A DNA stretch of 43,364 bases from Thermofilales archaeon (GCA_028275925.1 JAPWTS010000005.1:1-43364); one strand, 5' to 3'; shown: positions 15,643-24,154, counted from the first letter of the stretch. The notes: generated by a model not told the origin, from the sequence alone. A program made the numbers and translations.

Positions 15643-16158
15643 ATGCTAGACGAGCTGGATCGAGCCATCCTCTGCGCGCTGGCGCTCAACGCCCGCGCCC
15701 CTCTCTCGGAAATCGCTAGGAGACTTAACGCGGCTAGGACGACGGTCAGCGAAAGGCTTGAGAAGCTCGAGAGGGAGGGCGTGATCAAGGGCTACCGCGT
15801 CGAGGTCGATTTCGGGAAGCTCGGGTACCGCTACCTCGCGTTCGTCCTGGTGAAGGTCAGGAGGGGCGGGCTGAGGGGTGACAAGTCCAACCAGGAGGCG
15901 CTAGCCGAAAGGATAGTTTCGGACTGCCTAACGAGGGAGGGGCTGCCGTGGGTGGAGGAGGCCCACATAATAACGGGTGAGTACGACCTTTTGCTCAAGG
16001 TTCGAGCTCGCGAGTGGGAGGAGTTGACGAACTTCCTGATACGCTACATGCCGGAGCAGCAGGATGTCGTGCAAACTCACACGATGCTGGTCCTCAAAGC
16101 TGTCCACGAGGACCACACACCACCCTTTACCGCCGGGACGGAGAAAAAAAGAAAATAA
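15643..16158 (+). CDS. Lrp/AsnC-family transcriptional regulator
   Basis: 171 residues. N-terminal helix-turn-helix (LDELDRAILCALALNARAPLSEIARRL then TTVSERLEKLEREGVIKGY) and a C-terminal RAM domain with AHIITGEYDLLLKVRA. The inter-domain segment has an unusually charged insert (RRGGLRGDKSNQEALAERI) and the tail TAGTEKKRK is basic, so it is longer than the usual 145-155 residues. Effector not predictable. TATA-like CTATATT at 15610-15616, about 28 nt before the ATG. Convergent with a second Lrp gene. Confidence 0.88.
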   Translation: MLDELDRAILCALALNARAPLSEIARRLNAARTTVSERLEKLEREGVIKGYRVEVDFGKLGYRYLAFVLVKVRRGGLRGDKSNQEALAERIVSDCLTREGLPWVEEAHIITGEYDLLLKVRAREWEELTNFLIRYMPEQQDVVQTHTMLVLKAVHEDHTPPFTAGTEKKRK

Positions 16159-16187
16159 ATATTTTTATTACTTGTTATGTAATTTAT
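16142..16187. terminator. AT-rich bidirectional termination region between two lrp genes
   Basis: A near-palindrome AATAAATATTTTTATT (16154-16169) with A-tracts on the left and T-tracts on the right separates two convergent genes. Archaeal transcripts commonly end at T-rich tracts, here available on both strands. The tract stands out against the GC-rich surroundings. Confidence 0.5.
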
Positions 16188-16622
16188 CTATTCTTTGATG
16201 ACCTCTAACACCAGCGAAGGCATCAAGTCCTTTACGCCGTACTTGGTTTTCAGCTCGTTAACGAACTTTTCGAGCTCCGCGTTATCCTTGGCCCAGCAGT
16301 CTGCTATCACCATGTGATCGCCTGAAGTTATCGCAACGAACTTGACGTCCGGGTTTTCGGCCAGCGCTCTGACGACTTCGAGCAGCCGGGAGGCTTCGAC
16401 GTTGAAGCCGATGAGGGCGCGCGCCCTGTAGCCGAGCTTCGTGTGGTCGAGCGCTAGCTTGTAGGCTTTTATCACTCCTATCTCCTCCAACCTCTTCAGC
16501 CTCTTCCTTATCGCCACATCGCTCATGCCGATCTTTTCAGATATTCTAGTGAGCGGTATTCGCGCGTTCTTCTCTAGCAGCTTTATTATCTCCAGATCCT
16601 TTTCGTCAACTACCGTGCTCAC
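16188..16622 (-). CDS. Lrp/AsnC-family transcriptional regulator (short type)
   Basis: 144 residues. Winged HTH (VDEKDLEIIKLLEKNARIPLTRISEKIGMSDVAIRKRLKRLEEIGVIKAY) followed by a RAM domain with the SGDHMVIADCWA turn that often lines the effector pocket. GTG at 16622; the TATA GGTTAAAATACC at 16645-16656 on this strand is 26 nt upstream, so the message is probably leaderless. Effector unknown; similar crenarchaeal proteins respond to amino acids such as lysine. Confidence 0.88.
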   Translation of the reverse strand: MSTVVDEKDLEIIKLLEKNARIPLTRISEKIGMSDVAIRKRLKRLEEIGVIKAYKLALDHTKLGYRARALIGFNVEASRLLEVVRALAENPDVKFVAITSGDHMVIADCWAKDNAELEKFVNELKTKYGVKDLMPSLVLEVIKE

Positions 16623-16698
16623 GGATTAACCTTCTATGCGGAGAGGTATTTTAACCTTTCCCTTCTGCCAACCGCTAAGCGGCAGCGGGTGTCGAAGC

Positions 16699-18609
16699 CT
16701 AAACCGCCCGTACCGATTCAAGGTTCTCTGGGACGTACACTTCGATGCTCGGGAACATTTTGGACACCGCGCTCCCAAACGCTTTCGCCTTGCTCCTTTC
16801 GCCGTGGTTCAGCACCAGCTTCTTAGGCGTCGGGCTGACGCGCTTCAGGTAGGAGACCAGCTGCCTCCTATCGCTATGCCCCGAGAAGCCCTCAACCCTG
16901 TGCACGGACATCTTCAGCTTCCTGTACTCGACTCGGCCCCGCGAGTCGACGAACGAGAGATCCCTCAAACCCTGCAGGATCTTCCTGCCCAGCGTCCCCT
17001 CCACCTGGTAGCTGACGAAGACGAGCGAGCTCCGCTCGTCCTCCGCCAGCAGCTTCAGGTACTCCATCACAGGCCCGCCGGTGAGCATGCCGGACGTCGC
17101 CAGTATCACGCAGGGCCTCGCCTCCACCACCTCTTCGCGCTCCTCGCCCTTGAGCACGTGCACGTTGGGGGCCGTGAACGGGTTGACCTTGCGGAATATC
17201 ATCTCGCTGACCGCGCTGTTCAGGTGCTCCGGGAACGCTGTGTGGATCGCGTTAACGTCGTCGATCATCCCCTCGATGAATATCGGTATCTGCGGCAGCT
17301 GGCCGCTCTCCATCGCCATCCTGAGCGCGAGGAGCACCTCCTGCGCTCTGCCCACCGCCAGCACGGGCACCAGCACTACACCGTTCCTCTTCACAGTCTC
17401 AGCGACAATGTCCACCAGCTGCTTCACCGCCTCGTCCCTGCTCGGCAGAACGTCCTCCTTGCCGCCGTAGGTGGTCTCCATTATGAGCAGCTCGAGCCTC
17501 GGGAAGCGGTAGTCCGCCGGGTCCAGCAGAAGCGTGCGCTCGAACTTGAAGTCGCCGGTGTACACTATGTTCACCAGCCCCTCGCCGATGTGTAGGTGGA
17601 CGAGCGCTCCCCCGAGTATGTGGCCGGACTTGTACAGCGTCAGCTTCACGTCGGGGGCTATGTCGGTGACCTCGCCGTACGAGAGCGTGTACGTGTGGAC
17701 CAGCGCCGTCGCCACGTCCTTCTCGCTGTAGGGTAGCGGCCTACCCTCCTTCCGCGCGACCCTAAGGTAGTCCTCCTGCACGAGCTTGGTTAAGTACAGC
17801 GTGGGCTCCGTCATGTACACAGGCCCCCTGTAGCCGTACTTGAACAGGTACGGCAGCGCCCCGCAGTGGTCCAAGTGCGCGTGCGTTACGACCACTGCGT
17901 CGAGCTTTTCCACGTCGAACTCCGGAGCTTCGAAGAACGGGTACTCGTCGCCGTTCGAAGTCGGCTTGATGCCGGCGTCGAGGAGCACCTGGCTCTCGGG
18001 CGTTTGCACGAGTATCGCGCTGCGCCCGACCTCCTGGAAGGAACCGAGACCGATCACCCTAACGTAGTTGTCCTCGAACAGCTTGGCGCGGAAGATCCTC
18101 TGGCCCACGACCCGCAGCAGCCTCGACCGCTCCTCGACCCGCGACCGGAAGAGCTCGCGAACCTCGACGATGGCGTTGGAATGTATGGCTGGCGTGCGCA
18201 TGATCTTAGGCTGCCAGCCGGTGAGCTCGAAGATCGCCCTCCTCGTCTCCCCGCTCTTCCCGATCACGTAGCCGGGTTTCTCCGCCTCGATCTCAACCTC
18301 CCCGAGCGCTTCGTTGAAGAAGACCTTCTGAATCCCCGCTTCGGGGGGTACAACCGCCCTTATGACCTGCTCAGCCTTCTCGGGCGGCAGCCTGACCTCC
18401 GGGTCGGCTCTGACAACTATCCTTTTCTTTATTGTTTTAACTATATCTTTTATCAATTTCTCTTCATCTTTGACGAAAATAGACGGCTTCCTCGTGTAGA
18501 TAGCTATCTTAGGCCCCTCAAAATCTATTTTCGTTATCTCTGCATCCGGAGGGATTTGTTCTAGAATCTTCCTCCTAATATCCAAGATCGTGCCGCCGAG
18601 CAGTTCCAT
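16699..18609 (-). CDS. fttA: aCPSF1/FttA, KH-beta-CASP ribonuclease and transcription terminator
   Basis: 636 residues, the family length. Two N-terminal KH-type domains (GKSGETRRAI at 117-126), metallo-beta-lactamase core with HxHxDH as THAHLDH at 242-248, then SGHILGGA, GDF, the beta-CASP insert (VLAVGRAQE, ATSGMLTGGP) and the terminal HSDR and LNHGE motifs. This endo/5'-exoribonuclease cleaves nascent RNA at U-rich sites and terminates archaeal transcription with Spt4/5. The first 60 codons (18421-18609) are markedly AT-rich compared with the rest of the gene. Starts 16 bp after psmB, so the two are cotranscribed. Confidence 0.95.
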   Translation of the reverse strand: MELLGGTILDIRRKILEQIPPDAEITKIDFEGPKIAIYTRKPSIFVKDEEKLIKDIVKTIKKRIVVRADPEVRLPPEKAEQVIRAVVPPEAGIQKVFFNEALGEVEIEAEKPGYVIGKSGETRRAIFELTGWQPKIMRTPAIHSNAIVEVRELFRSRVEERSRLLRVVGQRIFRAKLFEDNYVRVIGLGSFQEVGRSAILVQTPESQVLLDAGIKPTSNGDEYPFFEAPEFDVEKLDAVVVTHAHLDHCGALPYLFKYGYRGPVYMTEPTLYLTKLVQEDYLRVARKEGRPLPYSEKDVATALVHTYTLSYGEVTDIAPDVKLTLYKSGHILGGALVHLHIGEGLVNIVYTGDFKFERTLLLDPADYRFPRLELLIMETTYGGKEDVLPSRDEAVKQLVDIVAETVKRNGVVLVPVLAVGRAQEVLLALRMAMESGQLPQIPIFIEGMIDDVNAIHTAFPEHLNSAVSEMIFRKVNPFTAPNVHVLKGEEREEVVEARPCVILATSGMLTGGPVMEYLKLLAEDERSSLVFVSYQVEGTLGRKILQGLRDLSFVDSRGRVEYRKLKMSVHRVEGFSGHSDRRQLVSYLKRVSPTPKKLVLNHGERSKAKAFGSAVSKMFPSIEVYVPENLESVRAV

Positions 18610-18625
18610 AGCCTGGCGCTCCCCC

Positions 18626-19255
18626 CTAAAGCACCTCCTCGCCCTTCATTATCCGAACTCCGTTCGCCCGATCGATCACGGCCAGATCCACTCCTTCGCC
18701 GCTACCCGGGTCCCTCAGCATCGCCGCCTTCACAGCGCGGGCCGCCAGCTTCAGCGCCTCCTCCACGCTCATGTCCTCTCTGTACTCGCTCTCGATTAGG
18801 CTTATCGCGAAGGGTGTTCCCGAGCCCGTGGCAGTGTACTTCTCCCTTGTCACGGTGCCGAGCCAATCCACGCTATACAGGCTCGTCCCACCGCTGTCGA
18901 CACCGCCTATTAGCATCTGGGCAATCAGGTAGGGGCGGTTGCTGAACAGCAGCACGGAGGCGAGAGTTGCCAGCGAGGAGACGCTTATGGGCTCGCCTAC
19001 GCTGTTCTTGTAGAGCCTTGCCTCCGCCCTCAGGCGCTCAACCAACCACTGGGCGTCTCCCACGTAGCCGGCTATCGTCGCAGCCACGTGGTCGTCGATG
19101 CGGTGGATCTTCTCCGCCCTCTTGTGAGCGATGAAGTACCCGCTGGTAGCCCGCCTATCCGCCGCTAGCACGACGAAGTCCTTGAACGCTATGCCCACCG
19201 TCGTGGTGCCTTTGAGGGCGGCTACGCCGCCACCCCGTCCAGAAGCAGAGTGCAT
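18626..19255 (-). CDS. psmB: Proteasome beta subunit
   Basis: 209 residues from ATG 19255. A 16-residue propeptide ends in LKG and is followed by TTTVG, so Thr17 would be the mature catalytic Thr1; the catalytic Asp (AADRRAT) and Lys (AHKRAEKI) are present, as is the GSGTPFA and [13 protein letters not shown] segment. An upstream TTG at 19312 in frame is rejected: the TATA box TTTTTTAAGC (19283-19292) puts the transcript start near 19261, after that codon. First gene of a psmB-aCPSF1 operon; divergent from the UPF0179 gene. Confidence 0.93.
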   Translation of the reverse strand: MHSASGRGGGVAALKGTTTVGIAFKDFVVLAADRRATSGYFIAHKRAEKIHRIDDHVAATIAGYVGDAQWLVERLRAEARLYKNSVGEPISVSSLATLASVLLFSNRPYLIAQMLIGGVDSGGTSLYSVDWLGTVTREKYTATGSGTPFAISLIESEYREDMSVEEALKLAARAVKAAMLRDPGSGEGVDLAVIDRANGVRIMKGEEVL

Positions 19256-19333
19256 GCTCGTCACGAACGAGGGGGCGCGCTCGCTTAAAAAACTTCTGCG
19301 CACCCCCCTCAAACGGAGCGCTGGGGGTCACGC

Positions 19334-19762
19334 GTGCGGAAAGTTGCCATGGTTCCGAGGGCCCAGGCGAAGAAGGGGGCGGTGTTCAGGGTTCTACTGG
19401 ACCCGCGCTGCTTCAAGTGCGAGTTTTACAGGGCTTGCGTGGGCGCTCTGCGGCCGCGGGGTAGGTATCGAGTTGTTGGGATTCGGCGCGTCTCGCACTT
19501 TTGCTCCATCATAGGGGATGAGATGGTCGTCGTCGAGGTAGAGGACGCGCCGCTGCTGGCCGCTGTGGATAGCAAGGTCGCCGTCGAGGGGGTCGCCTTT
19601 AAGTACAGTAAGGTCAGCTGCGACGCGCCTTGCCCCTACCGCGACTACTGCACGCGCGCTCCCCTGCTCGAGGGCGAAACGGTAAGGGTGGTGAGGGTCC
19701 TACAGCGGATACCCTGCCCCAAGTCCCGGTCCCTGACGCTGGTTGAGCTCCTCCCCGCGTAA
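19334..19762 (+). CDS. UPF0179 family cysteine-rich protein
   Basis: 142 residues. Two cysteine pairs near residue 25-35 (CFKCEFYRAC), a GRYRVVGIRRVSHFCSI segment and CDAPCPYRDYC near 95-105 match the archaeal UPF0179 family, whose function is unknown; the cysteines suggest a metal or Fe-S site. GTG at 19334 is used; ATG at 19349 is also possible. Promoter AT-rich element shared with psmB at 19283-19292. Confidence 0.8.
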   Translation: MRKVAMVPRAQAKKGAVFRVLLDPRCFKCEFYRACVGALRPRGRYRVVGIRRVSHFCSIIGDEMVVVEVEDAPLLAAVDSKVAVEGVAFKYSKVSCDAPCPYRDYCTRAPLLEGETVRVVRVLQRIPCPKSRSLTLVELLPA

Positions 19763-19800
19763 AGCGAACGGTTAAAAAGCCCGCAATGCCACGCTTGCGT

Positions 19801-19959
19801 GTGAGCACCGGGGAAAAGATGTACAAATGCGCCAAGTGCGGCAAGGAGTTCTCAAAGGAGGAGATGGAGATACTCCCCGGGGTGAAGTGCCCCTACTGCG
19901 GGTGGCGCATAGTCATCAAGCTGCGCGCGCCCACTGTTAAACGCGTGAGGGCCATTTAG
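19801..19959 (+). CDS. rpo12: DNA-directed RNA polymerase subunit Rpo12 (RpoP)
   Basis: 52 residues: after an STGEK start comes MYKCAKCGKEFSKEEMEIL and VKCPYCGWRIVIK, i.e. CxxC...CxxC as in archaeal Rpo12/eukaryotic Rpb12, ending LRAPTVKRVRAI. Small zinc-ribbon subunit that bridges Rpo2, Rpo3 and Rpo10. A TATA element TTAAAAAG at 19772-19779 predicts transcription at 19801, a GTG codon, giving a leaderless message; ATG 19786 lies before that point, and ATG 19819 is an alternative with a GGGGAAAAG sequence upstream. The stop overlaps the convergent agmatinase-family gene by 4 bp. Confidence 0.93.
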   Translation: MSTGEKMYKCAKCGKEFSKEEMEILPGVKCPYCGWRIVIKLRAPTVKRVRAI

Positions 19960-20819
19960 CGGACCGCGAGGAGCGCCTTCATGAGGAGCTTCGCCGCAAC
20001 GCGGCTGGTTACGTCGTTCACGTCGACGAGAGGGTTCACCTCGACGATGTCGAACCCCACCGGCTTGCGATCGAAGACCTCGAGCAGAAGCTCTGAAAGC
20101 TGGTTGAACGTAAGACCCCCCGGCTCCGGGCACCCGACCCCCGGTGCCACCGAGGGGTCCAGCACGTCGACGTCGACCGAGACGTAGACCCTTTCGCTCA
20201 GCGTGCTGAGCTCGTCCCTGAGGTTGCCGAGGCTCCACGGGTAAACCACGCGGACGCGCCCGTCCCGCCTCAGCGCGTCAACCTCCTCCTTGGAAAGCGC
20301 CCTCGCCCCCACGACCACCGCCTCTTCGACGAGGCCCTCTCTTGCTCTCCTGAGCACGGTGGCGTGGCTGAGCTTCTCCCCCTGCGGGAACTCGTCCCTG
20401 AAGTCCAAGTGCGCGTCGAACACCACGAGCGAAAGCCCTCCCCGCAAGCCGGAGAGGGCCCCTAGAGTCACCAGGTGATCGCCTCCGATGAGGAGCACGA
20501 CCTTGCCGGCTGCCGAAAGCTCTTGCACAACCCTTGCAACACTGCTAACGACGCTCGACGGAGACAGCGTTTCCCTCAAGTCTCCCAGGTCGGCCGCGGG
20601 GGCTTCCGAGGCGTCGGCCCCGAGCACCGGGTCGTAGGTCTCCATGTCCTGCGACACCTCCCTCACCCTCCTCGGCGCGTAGCGGCTCCCAGGTCTGCAC
20701 GTTGAGCTGGAGTCGTAGGGTACGCCGATGATCGCCGCTTTCGCGCTACGCAAATCTCTGGGTAAGCCTATGAACGAGGGGAGCCTGGGTTCGATTAGGA
20801 AGTCCACGTACCCTTCCAT
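19956..20819 (-). CDS. speB: Agmatinase/arginase-family ureohydrolase
   Basis: 287 residues. Manganese ligand motifs GGDH, DAHLD and SVDVDVLDPSVAPG are all present, with RPGSRYAPRRVRE near residue 42 and a terminal EVNPLVD...T segment. Family members hydrolyse agmatine (or arginine, guanidinobutyrate) to urea and the amine. Archaeal members are usually agmatinases for polyamine synthesis, which is inferred here. TATA CTTTTATC at about 20843-20850 on this strand is 26 nt before ATG 20819, so that start is preferred to GTG 20837. Confidence 0.88.
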   Translation of the reverse strand: MEGYVDFLIEPRLPSFIGLPRDLRSAKAAIIGVPYDSSSTCRPGSRYAPRRVREVSQDMETYDPVLGADASEAPAADLGDLRETLSPSSVVSSVARVVQELSAAGKVVLLIGGDHLVTLGALSGLRGGLSLVVFDAHLDFRDEFPQGEKLSHATVLRRAREGLVEEAVVVGARALSKEEVDALRRDGRVRVVYPWSLGNLRDELSTLSERVYVSVDVDVLDPSVAPGVGCPEPGGLTFNQLSELLLEVFDRKPVGFDIVEVNPLVDVNDVTSRVAAKLLMKALLAVR

Positions 20820-20867
20820 ATATAACCCGCGCTTCACGAAGGGATAAAAGTTACCCGTCGGAGCTGC

Positions 20868-22199
20868 TCACGAGCCGCGCTTCACCCGCTTCGCGAAGTT
20901 GGCGACCAGCTCGTCGAGCGCGCCGCCGTATTCGCGCAGCTCGAAGTAAACCCTCGCGACTGGCTTAGCTATTTTAATATACCTCGTCAGGTCGGCCGGC
21001 GTCCCCAGCACCACGCTATCCGCGGGGACCCGGTTGATCGTCTCCTCCAGATCCTTCAGCTGCGCCGGGCTGTACCCCATAGCCGGCAGGACGGGGCCTA
21101 TGTGCCCGTACTCCTCGTAGACCTTACGCAAGCTGCCTACAGCGTAGGGTCTCGGGTCCACGACCCTCCCCCCGTGCTTCACAGCCGCCGCGTAACCGGC
21201 CCCGTGCGGCATGTGGCCGTGGGTTACCGAGGGGCCGTCCTCGACCACGAGGACGGTTTTCCCCTCGACCAGCTCTGGCCTATCGAGGTGCACTTCGGAC
21301 GCGGCTTTCACGATGACGGCTCTCGAGTTCACCTTCTTCACCCGCTCGATCGTCGCTTCAACCGCCTGCGCGCTCGCGACGTTAACTTTGTTCACCACGA
21401 CGATGTCGGCCATGAGGAGGTTGACGAGCCCGGGGAAGGACAGCTCGCTGCCGGGCCTCGTCGGGTCCACGACCACGATGTGCAAGTCGGGCTTGAGGAA
21501 GGGCCAATCGTTGTTGCCGCCGTCCCACACCACGACGTCGAAGGGGCCCTCCTCCACCTCGCGGAGAACCTCCTCGTAGTCCACACCCGCGTAAACCGTC
21601 GTCCCCTCTCGCACGTGCCACTCGAACTCCTCCCTCTCCTCGACGGTGAACGTAACCTTGTCGAGGTCCTCCAAGCTGCTGACCCTCTGCACCCTCATCG
21701 CGAGGAGGTCGCCGTAGGCCATGGGGTGCCGCACGACCACGGGTCTCAAACCCTCGCGCTTGAGGACCTTGACTACGTAGCGGGAGACCGTGCTCTTCCC
21801 TGCCCCCGTCCTCGTCGCAGTGACGGCGATAACCGGCTTGGAGGACTTCAGCATCGTCTCCTTGGGCCCCAGCACGCGGAAGCTAGCTCCCGCCGCTAAG
21901 ATCCTGCTAACCTTCGTTAGGAAGTCCTCGCACGTCAGGTCGCTGTAGGAGAGGACGACCTCGTCGACGCGGAACTCGCTGATTATCCTCTCCAGCTCGG
22001 ATTCGCTGAGGATCGGGATGCCCTTCGGGTACAGGGGGCCGGCCAGCTCCGGAGGGTACGTTCTGCCCTCGATGCCGGGGATCTGGGCGGCCGTGAACGC
22101 GACCACTTCGTACTCGGGCCGCTTCCTGAAGTACACGTTGAAGTTGTGGAAGTCCCGGCCCCCCGCCCCCATTATCACGACGCGCGCTCGCCCACCCAT
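20868..22199 (-). CDS. Cyclic 2,3-diphosphoglycerate synthetase-like P-loop ATPase
   Basis: About 443 residues. N-terminal Rossmann-like region VVIMGAGGRDFHNFNVYFRKRPEYEVVAF, P-loop VTATRTGAGKSTVSRYV at about 126-142, switch-like VWDGGNNDWPF and VVVNKVN, and a C-terminal GPSVTHGHMPHGAGY with GHIGPVLPAMGYS. This is the pattern of the cpgS-type family (also called predicted GTPase COG2403). The characterised enzyme makes cyclic 2,3-diphosphoglycerate, a thermoprotectant; many relatives are uncharacterised, so the reaction is inferred. TATA TTTAAA at 22224-22229 places transcription at about 22200; ATG 22199 is chosen over GTG 22205. Confidence 0.8.
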   Translation of the reverse strand: MGGRARVVIMGAGGRDFHNFNVYFRKRPEYEVVAFTAAQIPGIEGRTYPPELAGPLYPKGIPILSESELERIISEFRVDEVVLSYSDLTCEDFLTKVSRILAAGASFRVLGPKETMLKSSKPVIAVTATRTGAGKSTVSRYVVKVLKREGLRPVVVRHPMAYGDLLAMRVQRVSSLEDLDKVTFTVEEREEFEWHVREGTTVYAGVDYEEVLREVEEGPFDVVVWDGGNNDWPFLKPDLHIVVVDPTRPGSELSFPGLVNLLMADIVVVNKVNVASAQAVEATIERVKKVNSRAVIVKAASEVHLDRPELVEGKTVLVVEDGPSVTHGHMPHGAGYAAAVKHGGRVVDPRPYAVGSLRKVYEEYGHIGPVLPAMGYSPAQLKDLEETINRVPADSVVLGTPADLTRYIKIAKPVARVYFELREYGGALDELVANFAKRVKRGS

Positions 22200-22309
22200 C
22201 GGCACCGGGTGCTCCCTAGCCGGTTTAAATGCCGCGCGCGCAGAGGTTGCAGCTTCCGCCGGTGCCTCAACGGGTGTTAAGAGAACCCTGAAGGGATTTG
22301 CAAGAAAAA

Positions 22310-22632
22310 CGTTAAGGCAGCTTCCAACAAGCGGTAAAGGGAACGGGGTTGCGCGCGCCCGCGCGGTTTTCCCGCGCTTTTCTGCCCCTTCTGGCCCGCC
22401 TGTCGCTGCTCCGGCGGGCCCACGGGGGTGACCCCCTCACCGCTTGGGGTCCGATGCCGGACCCCTCGGCTCAGCCCCCAGCCTCATTTAATCGGCTGGG
22501 TGCGCCCGGCGCGCGCAGGCGGTGGGGCGGCGCCTGAGGCGCGACCCCGCCAACTCGCCAGCGAGTACCGAGCTCGGGGCTCAAGCCCCCCTCATTGCAC
22601 GCGCTCCCACAGCGCTCTCCACGCGGCCCACG
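22310..22632 (-). ncRNA. Candidate structured RNA gene, family not identified
   Basis: No credible protein gene lies here, but stable hairpins are packed together: 22393-22400/22413-22420 (8 bp), 22424-22428/22432-22436, 22446-22453/22458-22465 (8 bp, 4-nt loop), 22477-22483/22494-22500 (7 bp), 22530-22534/22538-22542, 22553-22558/22561-22566, 22576-22581/22584-22589 and 22601-22605/22611-22615. The minus strand is preferred: a CGAAT plus TTATAAA promoter sits at its 5' side and a T5 tract at its 3' side (22305-22309). The size of about 320 nt is that of SRP RNA or RNase P RNA, but neither the SRP helix 8 signature nor the RNase P CR-I signature was found on either strand. Confidence 0.45.
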
Positions 22633-22651
22633 GGTTGGAAGGCGAGGCAGG

Positions 22652-22666
22652 GGTTTATAAATTCGA
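22652..22666 (-). promoter_or_regulatory. Promoter of the candidate structured RNA
   Basis: Read on the minus strand: CATCGAATTTATAAACCCC, i.e. a BRE-like CGAAT joined to a TATA box. Transcription would start near 22630. The TATA core is symmetric, so the opposite direction cannot be excluded, but its upstream GCAGGGG is a poor BRE. Confidence 0.45.
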
Positions 22667-22811
22667 TGTTTAGAAGCTCCGAAAGTGATTTTTTAATCAA
22701 AAAAGTTAAAGAAAAGAATAGAGAATGTGCAAGAATGCTATAGAGAGCGCTCCAGCGGAGCTAGGCAGGCGAAGCTATGAGAGAGGAATGGAGAAAGCGT
22801 GACAAAAAATG
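22667..22811. other. AT-rich gene-free stretch
   Basis: About 145 bp between the RNA candidate and the PIN-domain promoter. It holds two small inverted repeats, TGATT-TTTT-AATCA (22686-22699) and GCTCC-AGC-GGAGC (22748-22760), and purine-rich runs. No open frame with family resemblance was seen. Confidence 0.4.
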
Positions 22812-22840
22812 TATAAAAGCTAGTAGGGGGACCGAAGGTG

Positions 22841-23302
22841 ATGCACGCAGAAACGCGGCTCCCGCGCGCGCGGTTGCTGGACGCTGAGTTGAGGAGCCGC
22901 AAGCAGCGCGCCACCGCCGTAGTCGTCGACACGAGCGCCGTACTGTGCTGCTTAGCCGACGGTAGAGACCTCGTGGAAGCGCTAGAGGACGCCGTAGAGG
23001 GGGAAGTGGAGCTTGTGGTCCCAGAGGTCGTTGTGAAGGAGCTCGAGAAGCTGGCGCAGGGGAGGGGGGCGCGGGGAGCGCTAGCCCGCGTTGCGCTGGA
23101 GCTCATAAGGCGCGCCGAAGGCAGAACCGTGAGGATCGCTCACCACGCAGAGGGAGACGCGGACACTGCAGTGCTGAAAGTTGCGCTTGAGGAAGGAGCT
23201 TACGTGGCAACCGCCGACACACAGCTGGCGGCCAGGTCTCGGGCTCTCGGCCTGCCGTTGCTGCTGTACAGAAGCGCCAAAAAGCGATTCGAGCCATCGT
23301 AG
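22841..23302 (+). CDS. PIN-domain ribonuclease-like protein
   Basis: 153 residues. After a basic N-terminal segment (about 25 residues) comes VVVDTSAVLCCLADG with the first catalytic Asp, then PEVVVKELEKLAQGRG, EGDADTAVLKVALEEGAYVATADTQLAARSRALGLPLLLYR: acidic residues D, E, D and D of a PIN fold are present. Resembles archaeal stand-alone PIN proteins of the Fcf1/Utp24-like or VapC-like groups. No VapB-like antitoxin gene was found beside it, which argues against a toxin pair. TATA TATAAAAG at 22812-22819 is 26 nt upstream of ATG 22841 (a GTG at 22838 is the alternative). Confidence 0.8.
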   Translation: MHAETRLPRARLLDAELRSRKQRATAVVVDTSAVLCCLADGRDLVEALEDAVEGEVELVVPEVVVKELEKLAQGRGARGALARVALELIRRAEGRTVRIAHHAEGDADTAVLKVALEEGAYVATADTQLAARSRALGLPLLLYRSAKKRFEPS

Positions 23303-23338
23303 CCGAAAAAGCTTTTAGTTCCGCGAGGGCGGGCGGCC

Positions 23339-24154
23339 GTGTCGCTGCTCGAGAGACTGGTCCAGGTGGACTACGCTGCTATAGAGCGAGTTATCGCCGA
23401 CCGCCTCAAGAAGTTCCTGGAGACCGCCGGCGCTAACTGCTATGTCCTGGGGTTGAGCGGCGGCGTTGACTCTTCGACCGTTGCCGCTTTGGCGGCTAGA
23501 GCCGTGGGCCCCGAGCGCGTGGTCGCACTCATAATGCCGGATTCAACGAGCACCCCGAAGGAGGACCTAGAGGACGCGGAGAAGCTGGCTAAGGCGCTAG
23601 GGGTGAAGTCCGCAATTTCGCCCATCGACGATCTGCTCTCCGCAGCGGCGAGGAGCTTGCCGTTTTTCGACCCCAACGACCGCGCGGCGCTGGGTAACGT
23701 GAAAGCCAGGCTAAGAATGGTGATGCTCTACTACGCGGCTAACAGGCTCGGCGGCCTCGTGCTGGGGTCGGGCGATAGGAGCGAGATCCTGCTCGGCTAC
23801 TTCACTAAGTACGGCGACGGGGCTGCCGACTTGCTGCCCATCGGCGACCTCTACAAGACTCAGGTTAGGCGCCTAGCGCGCCACCTCGGTCTACCGGAGT
23901 CGATCGCGTTCAAGCCCAGCAGCCCACGCCTCTGGCCCGGGCAGATGGCGGAAAGCGAGCTGGGCTTCACCTACGAGGTCGCCGACCAGGTGCTGTACGC
24001 GGTTTTCGACCTAGGTTACAGCGTTGAGGAGGCCGCTAGGGCGGCCAACGTGCCCCTACCGCTGGCTCAGAGAATCGTCGAGCGCGCGAAGTTGACGGAG
24101 CACAAGCGCAGGCCGCCGCCCGTAATCGAGCTGCGCGGCCTAGCGCACCCGTAG
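23339..24154 (+). CDS. nadE: NAD+ synthetase (ammonia- or partner-dependent)
   Basis: 271 residues. PP-loop SGGVDSS at 40-46, LIMPDSTSTPKEDLEDA, GNVKARLRMVMLYYAAN, GSGDRSEILLGYFTKYGDGAADLLPIGDLYKTQVR, KPSSPRLWPGQ: the full NadE signature. Makes NAD from nicotinate adenine dinucleotide. There is no N-terminal glutaminase domain, so it uses ammonia. GTG at 23339 lies about 26 nt after a TATA-like AAAAAGCTTTTAG (23305-23317). Confidence 0.95.
   Translation: MSLLERLVQVDYAAIERVIADRLKKFLETAGANCYVLGLSGGVDSSTVAALAARAVGPERVVALIMPDSTSTPKEDLEDAEKLAKALGVKSAISPIDDLLSAAARSLPFFDPNDRAALGNVKARLRMVMLYYAANRLGGLVLGSGDRSEILLGYFTKYGDGAADLLPIGDLYKTQVRRLARHLGLPESIAFKPSSPRLWPGQMAESELGFTYEVADQVLYAVFDLGYSVEEAARAANVPLPLAQRIVERAKLTEHKRRPPPVIELRGLAHP

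Noticed and set aside
22282-22304. CRISPR-repeat-like string (GAAGGGATTTGCAAG)
   Set aside because: It occurs once only; no second copy at spacer distance and no cas gene in the window.
22310-22640. SRP RNA or RNase P RNA
   Set aside because: Size and promoter would fit, but the GGAAGG-AGCAG tip of SRP helix 8 and the GAGGAAAGUC region of RNase P were not found on either strand.
22841-23302. VapBC toxin-antitoxin pair
   Set aside because: Only the PIN-domain gene is present; no small antitoxin frame with a ribosome-binding site precedes or follows it.
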